Below are positions 21,730-33,585 of a stretch of DNA of 64,000 bases, piece after piece (position 1 is the first letter of the stretch; every line of letters begins with the position of its first letter). Location of the stretch: assembly GCF_001667505.1 (NCBI RefSeq), contig NZ_LZHZ01000021.1:35608-99607 (forward strand), read 5' to 3'. The notes under the pieces were generated by a model that was not told the DNA's origin, did no database searches, and saw only the letters and a list, made by a program, of their open reading frames with translations. Source of the stretch: Mycobacterium sp. ACS1612. Its GTDB lineage: Bacteria > Actinomycetota > Actinomycetes > Mycobacteriales > Mycobacteriaceae. Both the position numbers and the translations under genes were made by a program.

Positions 21730-22994
21730 GCTGGCCACACCTCCGGATTCGGTCGAAATCGCACGGTCAGTTCGCTGCCCTTCAGCTGAGCGTCCATCAC
21801 GATGCACCGCCGCAGGACGGACGCCAGCCGAACCCGGCGCCGCAGCCCGCCCGCACCGATGATCAAGTCGTCGTCGACCCGGCCCAGCGTCAAGGCGGCG
21901 GAATCGATTTGCGGCAACTCTAGCCGCAAGCGGTACACCGATTCGAGCCCCGCTCCGGATTCGCGGTCCACGATCGGCCGCAGCGGCGCGGGCGGCGGCG
22001 ATCCGTCGCGCCGCCGCGCGCAGTCGAGCAGCTCGCCGAGCGCCTTGGGGCCGATCGGTTCACCCGCGAGGTGCGGCACCAGCACCAGTTGCACGTCGCC
22101 GATGCTGGCGTCCAACTCGTCGAGCACGGCCTGCTGTTCGGAGATGCGTTCCGCATACCAGTCGAACGCAGGATGTTCGGGCAGATTGCGGTACTCGAAC
22201 GAATCATCTTGTACCAGAATCTGATTGACGATCAGCTCGTCGGTGCGCAGCCCCATCAGGGCCAGCGAACCCAGTGTGCGGACGGCCTCGGCGGCCACCA
22301 CCCGTTCGGCGGTCATCACCAGGTGCGCGCTGACGCGTTCGCCGTCGGTGAGCAGTGCGCTCAACTGCTCGGTGCCTGCGCTGATGCGTTCGATCAGCGC
22401 GACGATGGCCGCCGCGCGGGCGTCGTCGCTGGACAATCGCCGATGCCGCGGCCACGCGCGTTCCAGGTACAGGCCGAACGTCGCGGGCAGGGTCAGCATC
22501 CGCAAGGCGTCCGCGGTGGACGCGCAGTCGACGACGACGTGGTCCCACAGGCCCGAGGCCGCCAGTTCGCCGACCTCATGCAGCCCGAGCACCTCCTGAA
22601 TGCCGGGAAGGGCCGAGAGTTCTTCCGGCGCAACGACTCCCAACTCAGACTCGGGGAACCGGTCGGCCAACAGGCCCGCGATCTCGGCCCACCGCGCGGC
22701 GATCAGAGCCAATGTGTCCAGCGCGAGCGCGTCGAGGAAACCACCTTCTCGGGCGTCGCGCCCGGTGTTGAGGTCGGCGAACACCCGAGTGGGTTCGCGC
22801 AGCCCCGTCGGAGCGATCGGGCAACCGAGCACGTCTCCGGTCGAATGCGCCTGGTCGGTCGAGACGATCAGCACCCGCTGACCCGCGCGCGCGTCACGCA
22901 CCGCGGTGGCGGTGGCCAATGTCGACTTACCTACCCCGCCCTTGCCGACGAAGAGACTGATCCGGGCACTGGTCGGGGCGCCAGACTCAGTCAG
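21726..22994 (-). CDS. ArsA/GET3-like P-loop ATPase (Rv2184c homologue), probable CTG start
   Basis: Deviant Walker-A ATPase of the SIMIBI class, ~422 aa. The P-loop GKGGVGKST (codons 17-25 counted from CTG) is followed by VSTDQAHSTGDVLG, the switch region of ArsA-like proteins. The remainder is ArsA-like, but there is one ATPase domain rather than two. The P-loop lies upstream of the first TTG/GTG/ATG usable in this frame (22919), and an in-frame stop lies only a few codons above it. CTG 22994, overlapping the SRPBCC stop as CTGACTGA, is the only near-cognate start that keeps the P-loop. Substrate unknown; arsenite transport is not implied. Confidence 0.85.
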   Translation of the reverse strand: MTESGAPTSARISLFVGKGGVGKSTLATATAVRDARAGQRVLIVSTDQAHSTGDVLGCPIAPTGLREPTRVFADLNTGRDAREGGFLDALALDTLALIAARWAEIAGLLADRFPESELGVVAPEELSALPGIQEVLGLHEVGELAASGLWDHVVVDCASTADALRMLTLPATFGLYLERAWPRHRRLSSDDARAAAIVALIERISAGTEQLSALLTDGERVSAHLVMTAERVVAAEAVRTLGSLALMGLRTDELIVNQILVQDDSFEYRNLPEHPAFDWYAERISEQQAVLDELDASIGDVQLVLVPHLAGEPIGPKALGELLDCARRRDGSPPPAPLRPIVDRESGAGLESVYRLRLELPQIDSAALTLGRVDDDLIIGAGGLRRRVRLASVLRRCIVMDAQLKGSELTVRFRPNPEVWPA

Positions 22995-23424
22995 TCTCGA
23001 CTCGTTTCTTGAGGTCCTTCAATGCGGTGTCGGTCAACCTGCGCTCGGCTTTGCGTTTGAGCAGCCCGATCATCGGGATGATCAGATCGACCGAAAGTTC
23101 GTAGGTGACGTCGGTACCGGAACCCTTGGGCACCAACCGATATGCGCCGTCCAGCGACTTCAGTAGCGAACTGGAAACCAGGCTCCACTTCACCGACGTG
23201 CGGTCCTTGGGCCAGTCGTAGGACAGCACCATGGTGTCCTTCAACACGGTGGCGTCCAACACCAGGCGGGCGGTCTTCGGGTAACCCTCGGCATCGGCCT
23301 CGAGCACCTCGGTCTCCTTGTACTCGGCGACCCAGTCCGGGTAGGAGCCGATATCGGCGATGACGTCCATCACGGTGGAAGGATCGGCATCGATGTAGAT
23401 GGTCTGCGCCGTCTTGTCCGCCAC
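22987..23424 (-). CDS. SRPBCC (polyketide cyclase/START-like) protein (Rv2185c homologue)
   Basis: A 145-aa START-domain-fold protein with a hydrophobic ligand pocket. The pattern MADKTAQTIYIDADPSTVMDVIADIGSYPDW (shown in parts: IYIDADPSTVMDVI, DIGSYPDWV) is typical of the family. The tail LKKRVETD is charged. These proteins bind lipids or other small hydrophobic ligands; no catalytic residues are evident. It is directly upstream of, and overlapping, the ArsA-like ATPase gene. A second SRPBCC gene lies 40 bp upstream. Confidence 0.88.
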   Translation of the reverse strand: MADKTAQTIYIDADPSTVMDVIADIGSYPDWVAEYKETEVLEADAEGYPKTARLVLDATVLKDTMVLSYDWPKDRTSVKWSLVSSSLLKSLDGAYRLVPKGSGTDVTYELSVDLIIPMIGLLKRKAERRLTDTALKDLKKRVETD

Positions 23425-23464
23425 GTTAAAAACCTACCCCCCTCTGGTTGCTCCGGCCCAGGTA

Positions 23465-23854
23465 TCAGGCCAGCCGAGAGACGCCCACCGGACGTGTCGC
23501 CTCTAGTATCCGCTTCACCTCGAAGGCCATGTTCTTGCCGGCCACGCGGCGGCGATGGTTCATCTTCGCCAGGTTCATCTTGGCCAGTTGCCACGCCGCC
23601 ACCCCCGATGGTTCAGCGTGCAGAAAATAATGCAACACGACCCCGTCCAGTACGGGTTCCAGCCAGATCTCCATGGTGCCGGTCAGCGCACCGGCCACCG
23701 TCCAGCGGTGGCCCTTGTCGGCACGGTCCTCGACCACGGTGAGCAGCAGGTCGGGCCACCAGCGTCGCCAACTGGCGGGATCGCCGACGGCCCTGCCCAC
23801 CTCGACGGGATCGGCCGCGATGAAGGTCTCGTCGGCGATCTGGACGCTGTTCAT
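23465..23854 (-). CDS. SRPBCC-like hypothetical protein (Rv2186c homologue)
   Basis: A 129-aa protein, the same length as I recall for Rv2186c. It begins MNSVQIADETFIAADP and has the SRPBCC pattern IAADPVEVGRAVGDPASWRRWWPD, a Trp-rich loop after the first strand. Probably binds a hydrophobic ligand. The reading frame stays open for another 500 codons upstream, but that part is antisense to fadD15, so the ATG at 23854 is chosen. Divergent from fadD15 with a 96-bp spacer. Possibly first gene of the run to the ArsA-like ATPase. Confidence 0.85.
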   Translation of the reverse strand: MNSVQIADETFIAADPVEVGRAVGDPASWRRWWPDLLLTVVEDRADKGHRWTVAGALTGTMEIWLEPVLDGVVLHYFLHAEPSGVAAWQLAKMNLAKMNHRRRVAGKNMAFEVKRILEATRPVGVSRLA

Positions 23855-23950
23855 GGCGTCAAGCTTCACATATGCCCCGACCGCCCCCGACGGTGGCCGA
23901 CTACGCTGAAAACGGCAAGGTCGCCAGTGAATCGTTGAGAGGCTAGCAGC

Positions 23951-25747
23951 GTGCGCGAATACAGTGTTCCCGCAACATTCACCGTCGGTGAGCACGACAG
24001 CATCGTCAGTTCGGTGTTCAGCCACGGGCGTGACGACCCGGATCACGTGATCTTCCAGCGCCTCGTCGACGGCGCATGGACGAATGTCACATGTAAGGAA
24101 GCCGCGAGTCAGATCCGTTCGACTGCACTGGGTTTGATTGCAGAAGGCGTCCGGCCCGGTGATCGGGTCGCGGTGTTTTCGGCGACGCGCTACGAATGGC
24201 CGATCCTTGACCTCGCGATCCTGTCGGTGGGCGCGCTGACTGTGCCGATCTACGAGACCAACTCGGCCGAGCAGGTGCGGTTCGTGCTGCAGGATTCCAG
24301 CGCCGTGCTGATCTTCGCCGAGACGGACGCCCACGCCGACAAGATCGAGCATTTGGCGCAGGAACTGCCCGAGCTCCGCAAAGTCTTCCGGATCGACGGT
24401 TCCGGCCCGCAGGCGCTCGATGCACTGGCGGAGGCCGGCGCGTCGGTTGACGAGAAGGAACTCGACGACCGGCTGGCCGGGATCAGATCCGCTGACCCCG
24501 CGACACTGATCTACACCTCGGGCACCACGGGCCAGCCGAAGGGCTGCCAACTCACCCACTCCAATCTGATGTACGAGATCCGCGGCGCGAAGGACTGCTT
24601 CCCGACGCTGCTGGACAAGGGCGAGCGGATGCTGGTGTTCCTGCCGCTGGCACACGTGCTGGCCCGCGCCATCACGTTGGCGTGCTTCGCATACAAGGTC
24701 ACGCTCGGCTTCACCAGTGACATCAAGAACCTGGTGCCGACGTTCGGGGTGTTCAAACCGACGCTCGTGGTGTCGGTGCCGCGGGTATTCGAGAAGGTGT
24801 ACAACACCGCCGAGCAGAACGCCCGCAACGACGGTAAGGGCAAAATCTTCGACATGGCGGCCAACACCGCCATCGAATACAGCCAGGCACAGGATTCCGG
24901 CGGCGCAGGGCTGCTGCTGCGCGCGAAGCACGCCGTGTTCGACCGGTTGGTGTACGGCAAGCTGCGGGCGGCCCTCGGCGGCGAGTGCCGTGGCGCGATC
25001 TCCGGCGGTGCACCGCTTGGTGCCCGGCTCGGACACTTCTACCGCGGCGTCGGGCTGACCATCTACGAAGGTTACGGACTCACCGAGACCAGCGCGGCCG
25101 TCACCGTCAACAAGATCGACGATGTGAAGATCGGATCCGTTGGAAAGTTGTTGCCCGGCAACAACATGCGGCTGTCCGACGACGGCGAACTGCTCGTCAA
25201 GGGCGGCGTGGTGTTCAGCGGCTACTGGCACAACGACCAGGAGACCGACGCGGTCTTCACCAACGGCTGGTTCCACACAGGTGATCTCGGCGCGATCGAT
25301 GACGACGGCTTCCTGACCATCGTCGGCCGCAAAAAGGAGATCATCGTCACCGCGGGCGGCAAGAACGTCGCGCCCGCGATCCTCGAGGATCGGCTGCGGG
25401 CGCATCCGCTGATCAGCCAGGCGATGGCCGTCGGCGACAAGCAGCCGTTCATCGCCGCGCTGATCACCATCGACCCCGAGGCGTTTCCCGGTTGGAAAGA
25501 GCGCAACGGCAAGGACGCGGCAGCCACCGTCGGCGATCTGGCCTCAGACCCTGATCTGATGGCCGAGGTCGAGCGGGCCGTCAAGGAGGCCAATCAGGCG
25601 GTGTCCAAAGCCGAGGCGATCCGCAAGTTCCGCATCCTGCCAGTCGATTTCACTGAGGACACCGGTGAGCTGACGCCGACGTTGAAGGTCAAGCGCAAGG
25701 TGGTCGCCGAGAAGTTCGCCAGCGACATCGACGCGTTGTACGGCTAG
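23951..25747 (+). CDS. fadD15: FadD15, long-chain fatty acid-CoA ligase
   Basis: ANL-superfamily adenylating enzyme of 598 aa that activates long-chain fatty acids to acyl-CoA. Seen: the AMP-binding P-loop [13 protein letters not shown], the motif [11 protein letters not shown], the hinge region [22 protein letters not shown] (as [11 protein letters not shown]), and a Lys-rich C-terminal domain ending [12 protein letters not shown]. Full length, so the enzyme is acyl-CoA ligase type. GTG start with GAGAGG upstream. Its TAG stop shares the palindrome CTAG with the stop of the converging pimB' gene. Confidence 0.95.
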   Translation: MREYSVPATFTVGEHDSIVSSVFSHGRDDPDHVIFQRLVDGAWTNVTCKEAASQIRSTALGLIAEGVRPGDRVAVFSATRYEWPILDLAILSVGALTVPIYETNSAEQVRFVLQDSSAVLIFAETDAHADKIEHLAQELPELRKVFRIDGSGPQALDALAEAGASVDEKELDDRLAGIRSADPATLIYTSGTTGQPKGCQLTHSNLMYEIRGAKDCFPTLLDKGERMLVFLPLAHVLARAITLACFAYKVTLGFTSDIKNLVPTFGVFKPTLVVSVPRVFEKVYNTAEQNARNDGKGKIFDMAANTAIEYSQAQDSGGAGLLLRAKHAVFDRLVYGKLRAALGGECRGAISGGAPLGARLGHFYRGVGLTIYEGYGLTETSAAVTVNKIDDVKIGSVGKLLPGNNMRLSDDGELLVKGGVVFSGYWHNDQETDAVFTNGWFHTGDLGAIDDDGFLTIVGRKKEIIVTAGGKNVAPAILEDRLRAHPLISQAMAVGDKQPFIAALITIDPEAFPGWKERNGKDAAATVGDLASDPDLMAEVERAVKEANQAVSKAEAIRKFRILPVDFTEDTGELTPTLKVKRKVVAEKFASDIDALYG

Positions 25748-26871
25748 AGCAATTCGGCGAGGCGTTGCGCCTTGCTGCTCCACTGCCAGTTCTCGACCAC
25801 CCAGCGTCGGCCGGCTTCGCCCATCCGCGCGGCGCGGTCCGGCTCGGCGAGCAGATCGCTGATCGCCGCAGCGATCGCGCCGACGTCCCAGCCGTCGACC
25901 ACCACGCCGGTCTCCCCGTCGCGAACCGTCTCGGGTGCGCCGCCGGAGCGGCCCGCGACCACCGGCACGCCCGTCGCCGACGCCTCCAGGAACACGATGC
26001 CCAGCCCTTCGACGTCGAGGCCGGCGCCGCGGGTTCGGCAGGGCATCGCGAATACGTCGGCCATGGCGTGGTGGGCGGGCAGTTCGTCGCCCGGCACCCC
26101 TTCGGTGAACACCACGTGTTCGGCCACCCCGAAGCTGTGCGCCAGCCGGCGCAGCGACGTCAGATACGGGCCGCCGCCGACGATCACCAGCGCGGCGTCG
26201 GGCACCCGTTGCCGGATCGCGGGCATCGCCCGGATCAGCATGTCCTGGCCCTTGCGCGGTACCAGCCTCGATACGCAGACCACGACCGGCCGCTGACCGA
26301 GCCGGTAGCGGGCACGCAAGTCGGCCCTGGCCACCTCGTCGGGTGCGAAGCGGTCGGTGTCCACACCGGGCGGCAGGTGCTCGAGCGCGGCGTCCGCGCC
26401 GAACGCCGAGGCGAACCGGCCGCGGGTGTATTTGCTCACGTAGGTGACGACGTCGGTGCCAGTTCCGATGCGGCGCAACGCAGTTCGGGCTACCGGCAGC
26501 ATCGACCAGCCGACCTCGTGGCCGTGGGTGCTGGCGATGACACGGTCGGCGCCCGCATGGCGCGCCAGCGGTGCCATCAGCGCCAGCGGCGCGGCAGCGC
26601 CGAACCAGACCGTGTCGGCGTTGTGCCGTTTGATCAACGTGCGCATCCGGCCCGCCACCGACGGCTCGGGCAGCATCAGCGTGGTCGGATGGCGCACCAC
26701 CTCGTAACCGGCGGCCCGGTCGAACTCGTCTGCGCCCTTCCATTTCGGCGCGTAGACGGTCAGCGTGTGCGTACCTGCGGCGGCCAACCGGTCGACCAGG
26801 TTCTGCAGATAGGACTGGATGCCGCCGCGGCGCGGCGGAAAGTCGTTGGTGACCAACAGAACCCGGGTCAT
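25744..26871 (-). CDS. pimB: PimB', mannosyltransferase of phosphatidylinositol mannoside synthesis
   Basis: GT4 family, GT-B fold, 375 aa. It transfers the second mannose from GDP-mannose to PIM1 at the cytoplasmic face, giving PIM2. Seen: the N-terminal motif [13 protein letters not shown], the second-domain start [17 protein letters not shown], and the nucleotide-sugar region [18 protein letters not shown] with its ExxxxxxxE pattern. The ATG at 26871 overlaps the stop of the upstream metalloprotease-like gene. Upstream extensions of this frame are not supported. Ends convergently with fadD15. Confidence 0.94.
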   Translation of the reverse strand: MTRVLLVTNDFPPRRGGIQSYLQNLVDRLAAAGTHTLTVYAPKWKGADEFDRAAGYEVVRHPTTLMLPEPSVAGRMRTLIKRHNADTVWFGAAAPLALMAPLARHAGADRVIASTHGHEVGWSMLPVARTALRRIGTGTDVVTYVSKYTRGRFASAFGADAALEHLPPGVDTDRFAPDEVARADLRARYRLGQRPVVVCVSRLVPRKGQDMLIRAMPAIRQRVPDAALVIVGGGPYLTSLRRLAHSFGVAEHVVFTEGVPGDELPAHHAMADVFAMPCRTRGAGLDVEGLGIVFLEASATGVPVVAGRSGGAPETVRDGETGVVVDGWDVGAIAAAISDLLAEPDRAARMGEAGRRWVVENWQWSSKAQRLAELL

Positions 26872-27698
26872 CGAGGCGGGCCGGACAACCATTGCCGCCA
26901 CCGGGCCAGCACCGCGGGCAGGTCGGCGCCGAGGGTCTCGCGCACGGCGGTGGCCGCGTCCGGATGGCCGGGACTGCACGCCCGCAGATAAAGCGCGCGC
27001 AACGAGTCGGCGCCGTACGTGTCCGCGACGAACCGGCTGAACCACCAGGCCCGGTCGTACGCCTGGGACTGCTCGGGTCCGGACAGGTCCGCGTCGGTCG
27101 GCAGCCGCCATGTTGCGGCGGAGCCAGGCCGGGTCGCCGGTGGGCGGCCCACGTAATCAGCGACGCCCTCGGTCAGCCAGCGCGGCGCGTCGGCGGCGGT
27201 GACGGCACGCGACGCGAAGTGGAACAGCTCGTGGCGCAGCACAATTCGTAACGAAGCATCATTCATGCCCGACGCGCCGGGAGCGAACATGATGCGTTGG
27301 GCGGTGGTGGTGGCGGCCGTGTCGGGGCCGCCGTCAGCGAGAGTGCCGAACTCGGCGTCTGATCCCGCAGCAACGATCACGATGTCGCGCGGCCAGTCGG
27401 GGCCCCAGAACGCGGTGACGGCATTCGCGGCACCGTCCATCTCGGCCCCGATGCGGGCCAGCAACGGCGCCGTGCGCGGGCCACCCATGCCGACGAGGTG
27501 AACGGTGCGGCCGTCGCCAAGGGTCTCAATGGTTGACGCGGCGGTCGGTGTGGTCAGCGACGCGGGCGCGGCGACGACCGGACGCTCGGGCTCCGACTGC
27601 GGCCCGCCGACGAGCAGCACCCCACAGATCAACTCCGTGATCAGGATGGCCGCCAGCCGGCGACGGTCAGTAGCGACGGATGTTGTGGATCGGCGCAT
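26868..27698 (-). CDS. Putative secreted HExxH metalloprotease-like protein (Rv2189c homologue)
   Basis: About 276 aa. The N-terminus (MRRSTTSVATDRRR, then LAAILITELICGVLLVGG) is a likely signal peptide or anchor. The motif LRHELFHFASRAV contains HExxH, and a downstream WLTEGVADYVGRP supplies a Glu in the gluzincin/peptidase-MA pattern, so a zinc site is plausible. The ATG at 27698 overlaps the NlpC/P60 gene by 32 bp. The M. tuberculosis homologue is annotated hypothetical; the protease call here is my inference from these two motifs. Confidence 0.8.
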   Translation of the reverse strand: MRRSTTSVATDRRRLAAILITELICGVLLVGGPQSEPERPVVAAPASLTTPTAASTIETLGDGRTVHLVGMGGPRTAPLLARIGAEMDGAANAVTAFWGPDWPRDIVIVAAGSDAEFGTLADGGPDTAATTTAQRIMFAPGASGMNDASLRIVLRHELFHFASRAVTAADAPRWLTEGVADYVGRPPATRPGSAATWRLPTDADLSGPEQSQAYDRAWWFSRFVADTYGADSLRALYLRACSPGHPDAATAVRETLGADLPAVLARWRQWLSGPPR

Positions 27699-28803
27699 TG
27701 TCGACCGGAGCGACGCGCACCGGCGTGCCGTACGTGGAGGCATGCACCATCATGCCGTCACCGATGTAGATGCCCACGTGCGAAGCGTCTGAGTAGTACG
27801 TCACCAGATCGCCGGGCTGGATCTGATCCATCGACACCGGCTGCCCGCCCTGTGCAAGCGCCTGGCTGGAGTGCGGCAGCGAAATGCCGGCCTGCTGGAA
27901 CGACCACATCACCAATCCGGAGCAGTCGAACTGGCCTGGGCCCGACCCGCCCCACACGTACGGTGAGCCGATCCGGCTCAGCGCGGCCTGGATGACGGTG
28001 GCGGCCTCGGGCGATCCGCCGCCCGGTGGCGCCACATCGCCCGGCGGGATGCCGTTCGGCGGCGCGGCCAGCACGCCGGGATCCGCCGGTGGCGGCGGCG
28101 CGTCGGCAGGCGGCGGTGTCGGCGCAGGCGCCGGCGGCAGCGCCGCGAGCGCGTCACGTTGTGCGGGAGTCAGCGCCTGGTACTGGGACTTGACCACGGC
28201 GATCTGGACCTGCAGCTTGCTTTGCTTGGATTGCAGGTCAGCGCGCACCGCGGCGGCCTGTTCGGCGGCGGTCTTCGCGTCGGCGGCCGATTTGGCCGAC
28301 GCCTGCGCGGCCAGCGTGGCCTTCTGACCGAGGTCGCGGTAGCTCTTCATCTGCGCCGACATCTCGGATGCCATCACCCGCTGCACCGCAAGCTGATCGA
28401 TCAGGCCCTGCGGCGAGTTGGCCGTCAGCATCGCGTCCAGACCGTCGGTCCTGCCGCCCATGTACTGTGCGGCAGCTAATTTGTCGACCGCGCCCTGGAA
28501 CGTTGCCAATTGGGCCTTGGCCGATTCGAGGGCCGAGACGTCTGCGCCGTGCTTGGCCTCGGCGGCCTGTTGCGCTGCCAGCTTGTTGTTCAGGTCCAGC
28601 TCCGCCGAGTGCATGGCTTCGGTGGTCTGCTCGGCCTGCCGAGACAATTCATTGAGCTTTGCCAGCGCGTCGTCGGCCGGATCGGCCTGCACATGCCCGG
28701 CGAGAATGCCTCCGAATACCGTTAACCCGGCTATCGCCCCTACAACTGGTTTCCGAAGTGCGTGAAAACCACGTGTGATCCCGCGCGTGCGGCTGAACCT
28801 CAA
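27667..28803 (-). CDS. NlpC/P60 peptidoglycan endopeptidase (Rv2190c homologue)
   Basis: Secreted 378-aa cell-wall hydrolase. An N-terminal signal sequence (KPVVGAIAGLTVFGGILAGHVQA) is followed by ~170 residues of coiled coil, a Pro-rich hinge and the C-terminal NlpC/P60 domain. The catalytic Cys is in QFDCSGLVMWSF and the His in ASHVGIYIGDGMMVHA. The domain cleaves D-Glu-mesoDAP bonds of stem peptides; the coiled coil probably restrains activity or binds a partner, as in RipA and RipC. Mycobacterial mutants in this gene have cell-wall defects. It heads the run to pimB'. Its upstream region contains paired repeats. Confidence 0.93.
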   Translation of the reverse strand: MRFSRTRGITRGFHALRKPVVGAIAGLTVFGGILAGHVQADPADDALAKLNELSRQAEQTTEAMHSAELDLNNKLAAQQAAEAKHGADVSALESAKAQLATFQGAVDKLAAAQYMGGRTDGLDAMLTANSPQGLIDQLAVQRVMASEMSAQMKSYRDLGQKATLAAQASAKSAADAKTAAEQAAAVRADLQSKQSKLQVQIAVVKSQYQALTPAQRDALAALPPAPAPTPPPADAPPPPADPGVLAAPPNGIPPGDVAPPGGGSPEAATVIQAALSRIGSPYVWGGSGPGQFDCSGLVMWSFQQAGISLPHSSQALAQGGQPVSMDQIQPGDLVTYYSDASHVGIYIGDGMMVHASTYGTPVRVAPVDNAPIHNIRRY

Positions 28804-28864
28804 GATTTGCGTCCTTCAGATGCCGTGACGAAACCGCGTCAAACTGCTCTTAGGTCTCAGATAG

Positions 28865-28943
28865 GTTACGAAACGGCCTCGGGCTTGTCCAACAGAAGAC
28901 GCAAATTTAACAGCTGCCTCAGAGATCGTTATCAACGGCCTCG
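28865..28943 (-). promoter_or_regulatory. Paired GTTA..AACGGCCTCG repeats upstream of the NlpC/P60 gene
   Basis: GTTACGAAACGGCCTCG (28865-28881) and GTTATCAACGGCCTCG (28928-28943) are direct repeats 63 bp apart in the 5' region of the hydrolase gene. GTTAC half-sites resemble those bound by the response regulator MtrA, which controls NlpC/P60 and other wall hydrolases in actinobacteria. The assignment is an inference. Confidence 0.45.
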
Positions 28944-28956
28944 TAAACGAATGTCC

Positions 28957-29172
28957 TTACGCCACGCCGGAATCGCCGTGCCGGCGAATCGGCACCAGCC
29001 GTAATCTCGGCGCCAACCCGACATCGGCCAGTACCTCGAGCGCGCGCCGCTCGTCGTCGAGCAGTGTCTCGGGGACGCCGAGCAACACGCTGACGACACA
29101 GTCCTGACATCCGGGACCACGCACTGCGCAGTCGTCGCAGTCGATCTTCACCGTGCCTGTCTGGTTGCCCAT
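28957..29172 (-). CDS. Small Cys-rich conserved actinobacterial protein
   Basis: 71 aa. The N-terminal third has a four-Cys cluster in [19 protein letters not shown] (CxxC-x5-CxxC), which could hold zinc or an Fe-S cluster. The rest is a short helical region ([20 protein letters not shown]). ATG 29172 has GAGAGG 9 nt upstream. Small proteins with this [14 protein letters not shown] signature occur beside this locus in many actinobacteria, from memory of the family. Divergent from the nuclease gene. Function unknown. Confidence 0.75.
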   Translation of the reverse strand: MGNQTGTVKIDCDDCAVRGPGCQDCVVSVLLGVPETLLDDERRALEVLADVGLAPRLRLVPIRRHGDSGVA

Positions 29173-30998
29173 CTGGCCCGTCCTCTCAATCGGTGTTGTC
29201 CGCACGGTATCGAGGCCCACCGACAAGTTCGTCCGCGTGGCAACCCGTTGCTGTCAGTGCAGGTGCCTACCTTCAGCGCATGGGCCAGCTGAGCTTCGCG
29301 GATGTCGACGCTCAGCTGAGTGTGCCCCTGCGAGAGACCACCTTCGTCGTCGTCGACCTCGAGACCACGGGCGGTAGAGCCTCCGGTGACAACCACGACG
29401 CGATCACCGAGATCGGCGCGGTCAAGGTGCGCGGCGGCGTGGTGCTCGGCGAGTTGGCCACCCTGGTCGACCCGCAGCGCGGCATCCCCCCGCAGATCGT
29501 CGCGCTGACCGGCATCACGTCGGCGATGGTGTGCAACGCGCCGACGATCGAGGCGGTGCTGCCGTCGTTTCTGGAGTTCTCCCGCGGCGCGGTGCTCGTC
29601 GCGCACAACGCCGGCTTCGACATCGGCTTCCTGCGCGCGGCCGCCGAACGCTGCCACATCACCTGGCCAAAGCCGCAGGTGCTGTGCACGGTGAAGCTGG
29701 CCCGCCGGGTGCTCACCCGCGACGAGGCCCCGAGCGTGCGGCTGTCCGCGCTGGCGCGGTTGTTCAGCGCCGCCACCACGCCCACGCACCGGGCACTCGA
29801 TGACGCACGCGCCACCGTCGACGTGCTGCACGGGTTGATCGAGCGGGTCGGCAATCAAGGCGTGCACACCTACGCCGATCTGCGGTCCTATCTGCCCGAT
29901 GTGACGCCCGCGCAGCGCAGTAAGCGGCATCTCGCCACCGCGCTACCGCACCGGCCCGGCGTCTACCTGTTCCGCGGCCCGTCGGCCGAGGTGCTCTACG
30001 TCGGCACCGCGGTGGATCTGCGCCGCCGCGTCGGCCAGTACTTCAACGGCGCCGATCCGCGCACCCGAATCAAGGAGATGGCGTCGCTGGCCACCGCCGT
30101 CGATCACGTCGAGTGCGCGCACGAACTGGAGGCGGGCGTGCGTGAACTGCGCCTGCTCGCCGCGCACGCGCCGCCCTACAACCGCAAGTCGAAGTTCCCG
30201 CGCCGGTGGTGGTGGGTGACGCTGACCGACGAGCCGTTCCCGCGATTCTCCGTCGTCCGTAATCCGAAGCGCGCCAACGCAATCGGCCCGTTTCGCGGGC
30301 GTGCCGACGCAGTCGAGACCGCCGCGCTGCTGGCCCGGTTCACCGGCGTGCGGACCTGCACGGCCCGGCTGAGCCGCTCGGCGCTGCATGTGTGCCCCGA
30401 ACGCGAACTGTCGCCGTGCCCCGCCCCGCAGGGCGTCACCGCCACGCAGTACGCGGCCGCGCCTGCCCGCGCCGTCGAGTTGATCGAGGGCAGCGACAAC
30501 CGGGCGCTCGCCGGTGTGCTCGCCCAGATCGCCGACCTCGCCGAGCGCAACCGCTACGAGACGGCCGCCCGGTTGCGCGACCACGCCGCAGCGGCCATCG
30601 ACGTGCTGTGGCGCGGTCAGCGGCTGCGTACCCTGGCCGCGGTGGAGGAACTCGTCGCCGCGCGCCCGGACGGCGACGGCGGCTGGCACCTCGCGGTCAT
30701 CAGGCACGGACAGCTGGCCGCGGCGGGCAACGCGCAACGCGGTGTGCCACCGATGCCGGTCATCGACGCGATATGCGTTGGCGCGCAAGCGGTTCTGCCG
30801 ACGTCTGCGCCGCTGGGCGGCGCACTGGTCGAGGAGACCGCGTTGATCGCGCGCTGGCTGGCGCAGCCAGGGGTGCGCATCGTGCGCGCCGAACCGGGCT
30901 GGGCGTCGCCGCTGGCGGCGGCGGGCCGGTGGGCGCAGTGGGCGGCGACGGCGCGGTCGGCGCGTGCGGCGGCCGAACAACTCGAGAGGACGGACTCG

Positions 30999-32737
<1,739 letters not shown>

Positions 32738-32748
32738 GAAGGGGTTCG

Positions 32749-33585
32749 ATGACCGAGAAGGCGCCCGGGGCCGGAAGGCCGGCGACCTTGAGACAGCGTC
32801 GGCTGCGCCGGCGTCTATCGGCAGCACTGCTGCTGCTGGTCGGGCTGGCAGTCGCCGGTGGCCTGGCGGCCACCCTCACGCCGACCCCGCAGGTCGCGGT
32901 CGCCGACGAGGCGTCGTCCGCGCTGCTGCGCACCGGTAAGCAGTTGTTCGACACCTCGTGTGTCACCTGCCATGGCGCCAACCTGCAGGGTGTGCCGGAC
33001 CGCGGCCCCAGCCTGATCGGCGTCGGCGAGGCCGCCGTCTACTTCCAGGTGTCGACCGGCCGGATGCCCGCGATGCGCGGCGAGGCACAGGCGGCGCGCA
33101 AACCACCGATCTTCGACGAGTCGCAGATCGACGCGCTGGGCGCCTACGTCCAGGCCAACGGCGGCGGGCCGACGGCCCCCCGCGACGAAAACGGTCAGAT
33201 CGCCAACGAGTCGCTGCTGGGTAACGACGTCGCGCGCGGCGGCGACCTGTTCCGGCTGAACTGCGCCTCCTGCCACAACTTCACCGGTAAGGGCGGTGCG
33301 CTGTCGTCGGGCAAGTACGCACCCGACCTCGCACCTGCCGAGCCCGCGCAGATCTACACCGCAATGCTGACCGGTCCCCAGAACATGCCGAAGTTCTCCG
33401 ACCGCCAACTGAGCCCCGACGAGAAGCGCGACATCGTCGCCTACGTTCGCGAGGCCACGCATGCGGCGAATCCGGGCGGCTACGGCCTGGGTGGCTTCGG
33501 ACCGTCGTCTGAAGGCATGGCGATGTGGATCATCGGCATTGTCGGTGTGGTGGCAGTTGCGCTGTGGATCGGAGCGCGAGCATGA
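32749..33585 (+). CDS. qcrC: QcrC, diheme cytochrome c subunit of the bc1 complex
   Basis: 278 aa. An N-terminal membrane anchor ([19 protein letters not shown]) is followed by two cytochrome c domains, each with a CxxCH heme site: CVTCHG (about residue 69) and CASCHN (about residue 171). A C-terminal membrane helix follows ([17 protein letters not shown]). Actinobacteria lack soluble cytochrome c, and this diheme subunit carries electrons directly to the aa3 oxidase. ATG 32749 follows AGAAGGGG; ATG 32734, overlapping the ctaE stop, is an alternative. Confidence 0.96.
   Translation: MTEKAPGAGRPATLRQRRLRRRLSAALLLLVGLAVAGGLAATLTPTPQVAVADEASSALLRTGKQLFDTSCVTCHGANLQGVPDRGPSLIGVGEAAVYFQVSTGRMPAMRGEAQAARKPPIFDESQIDALGAYVQANGGGPTAPRDENGQIANESLLGNDVARGGDLFRLNCASCHNFTGKGGALSSGKYAPDLAPAEPAQIYTAMLTGPQNMPKFSDRQLSPDEKRDIVAYVREATHAANPGGYGLGGFGPSSEGMAMWIIGIVGVVAVALWIGARA

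Noticed and set aside
23855..25405. Long upstream extension of the minus-strand SRPBCC-like ORF
   Set aside because: The extra 517 codons are antisense to fadD15; the true start fits ATG 23854 and family length.
28804..28956. ydaO-type c-di-AMP riboswitch before the NlpC/P60 gene
   Set aside because: Such elements precede some actinobacterial wall hydrolases, but I could not find the conserved core or pseudoknot; only direct repeats are clear.
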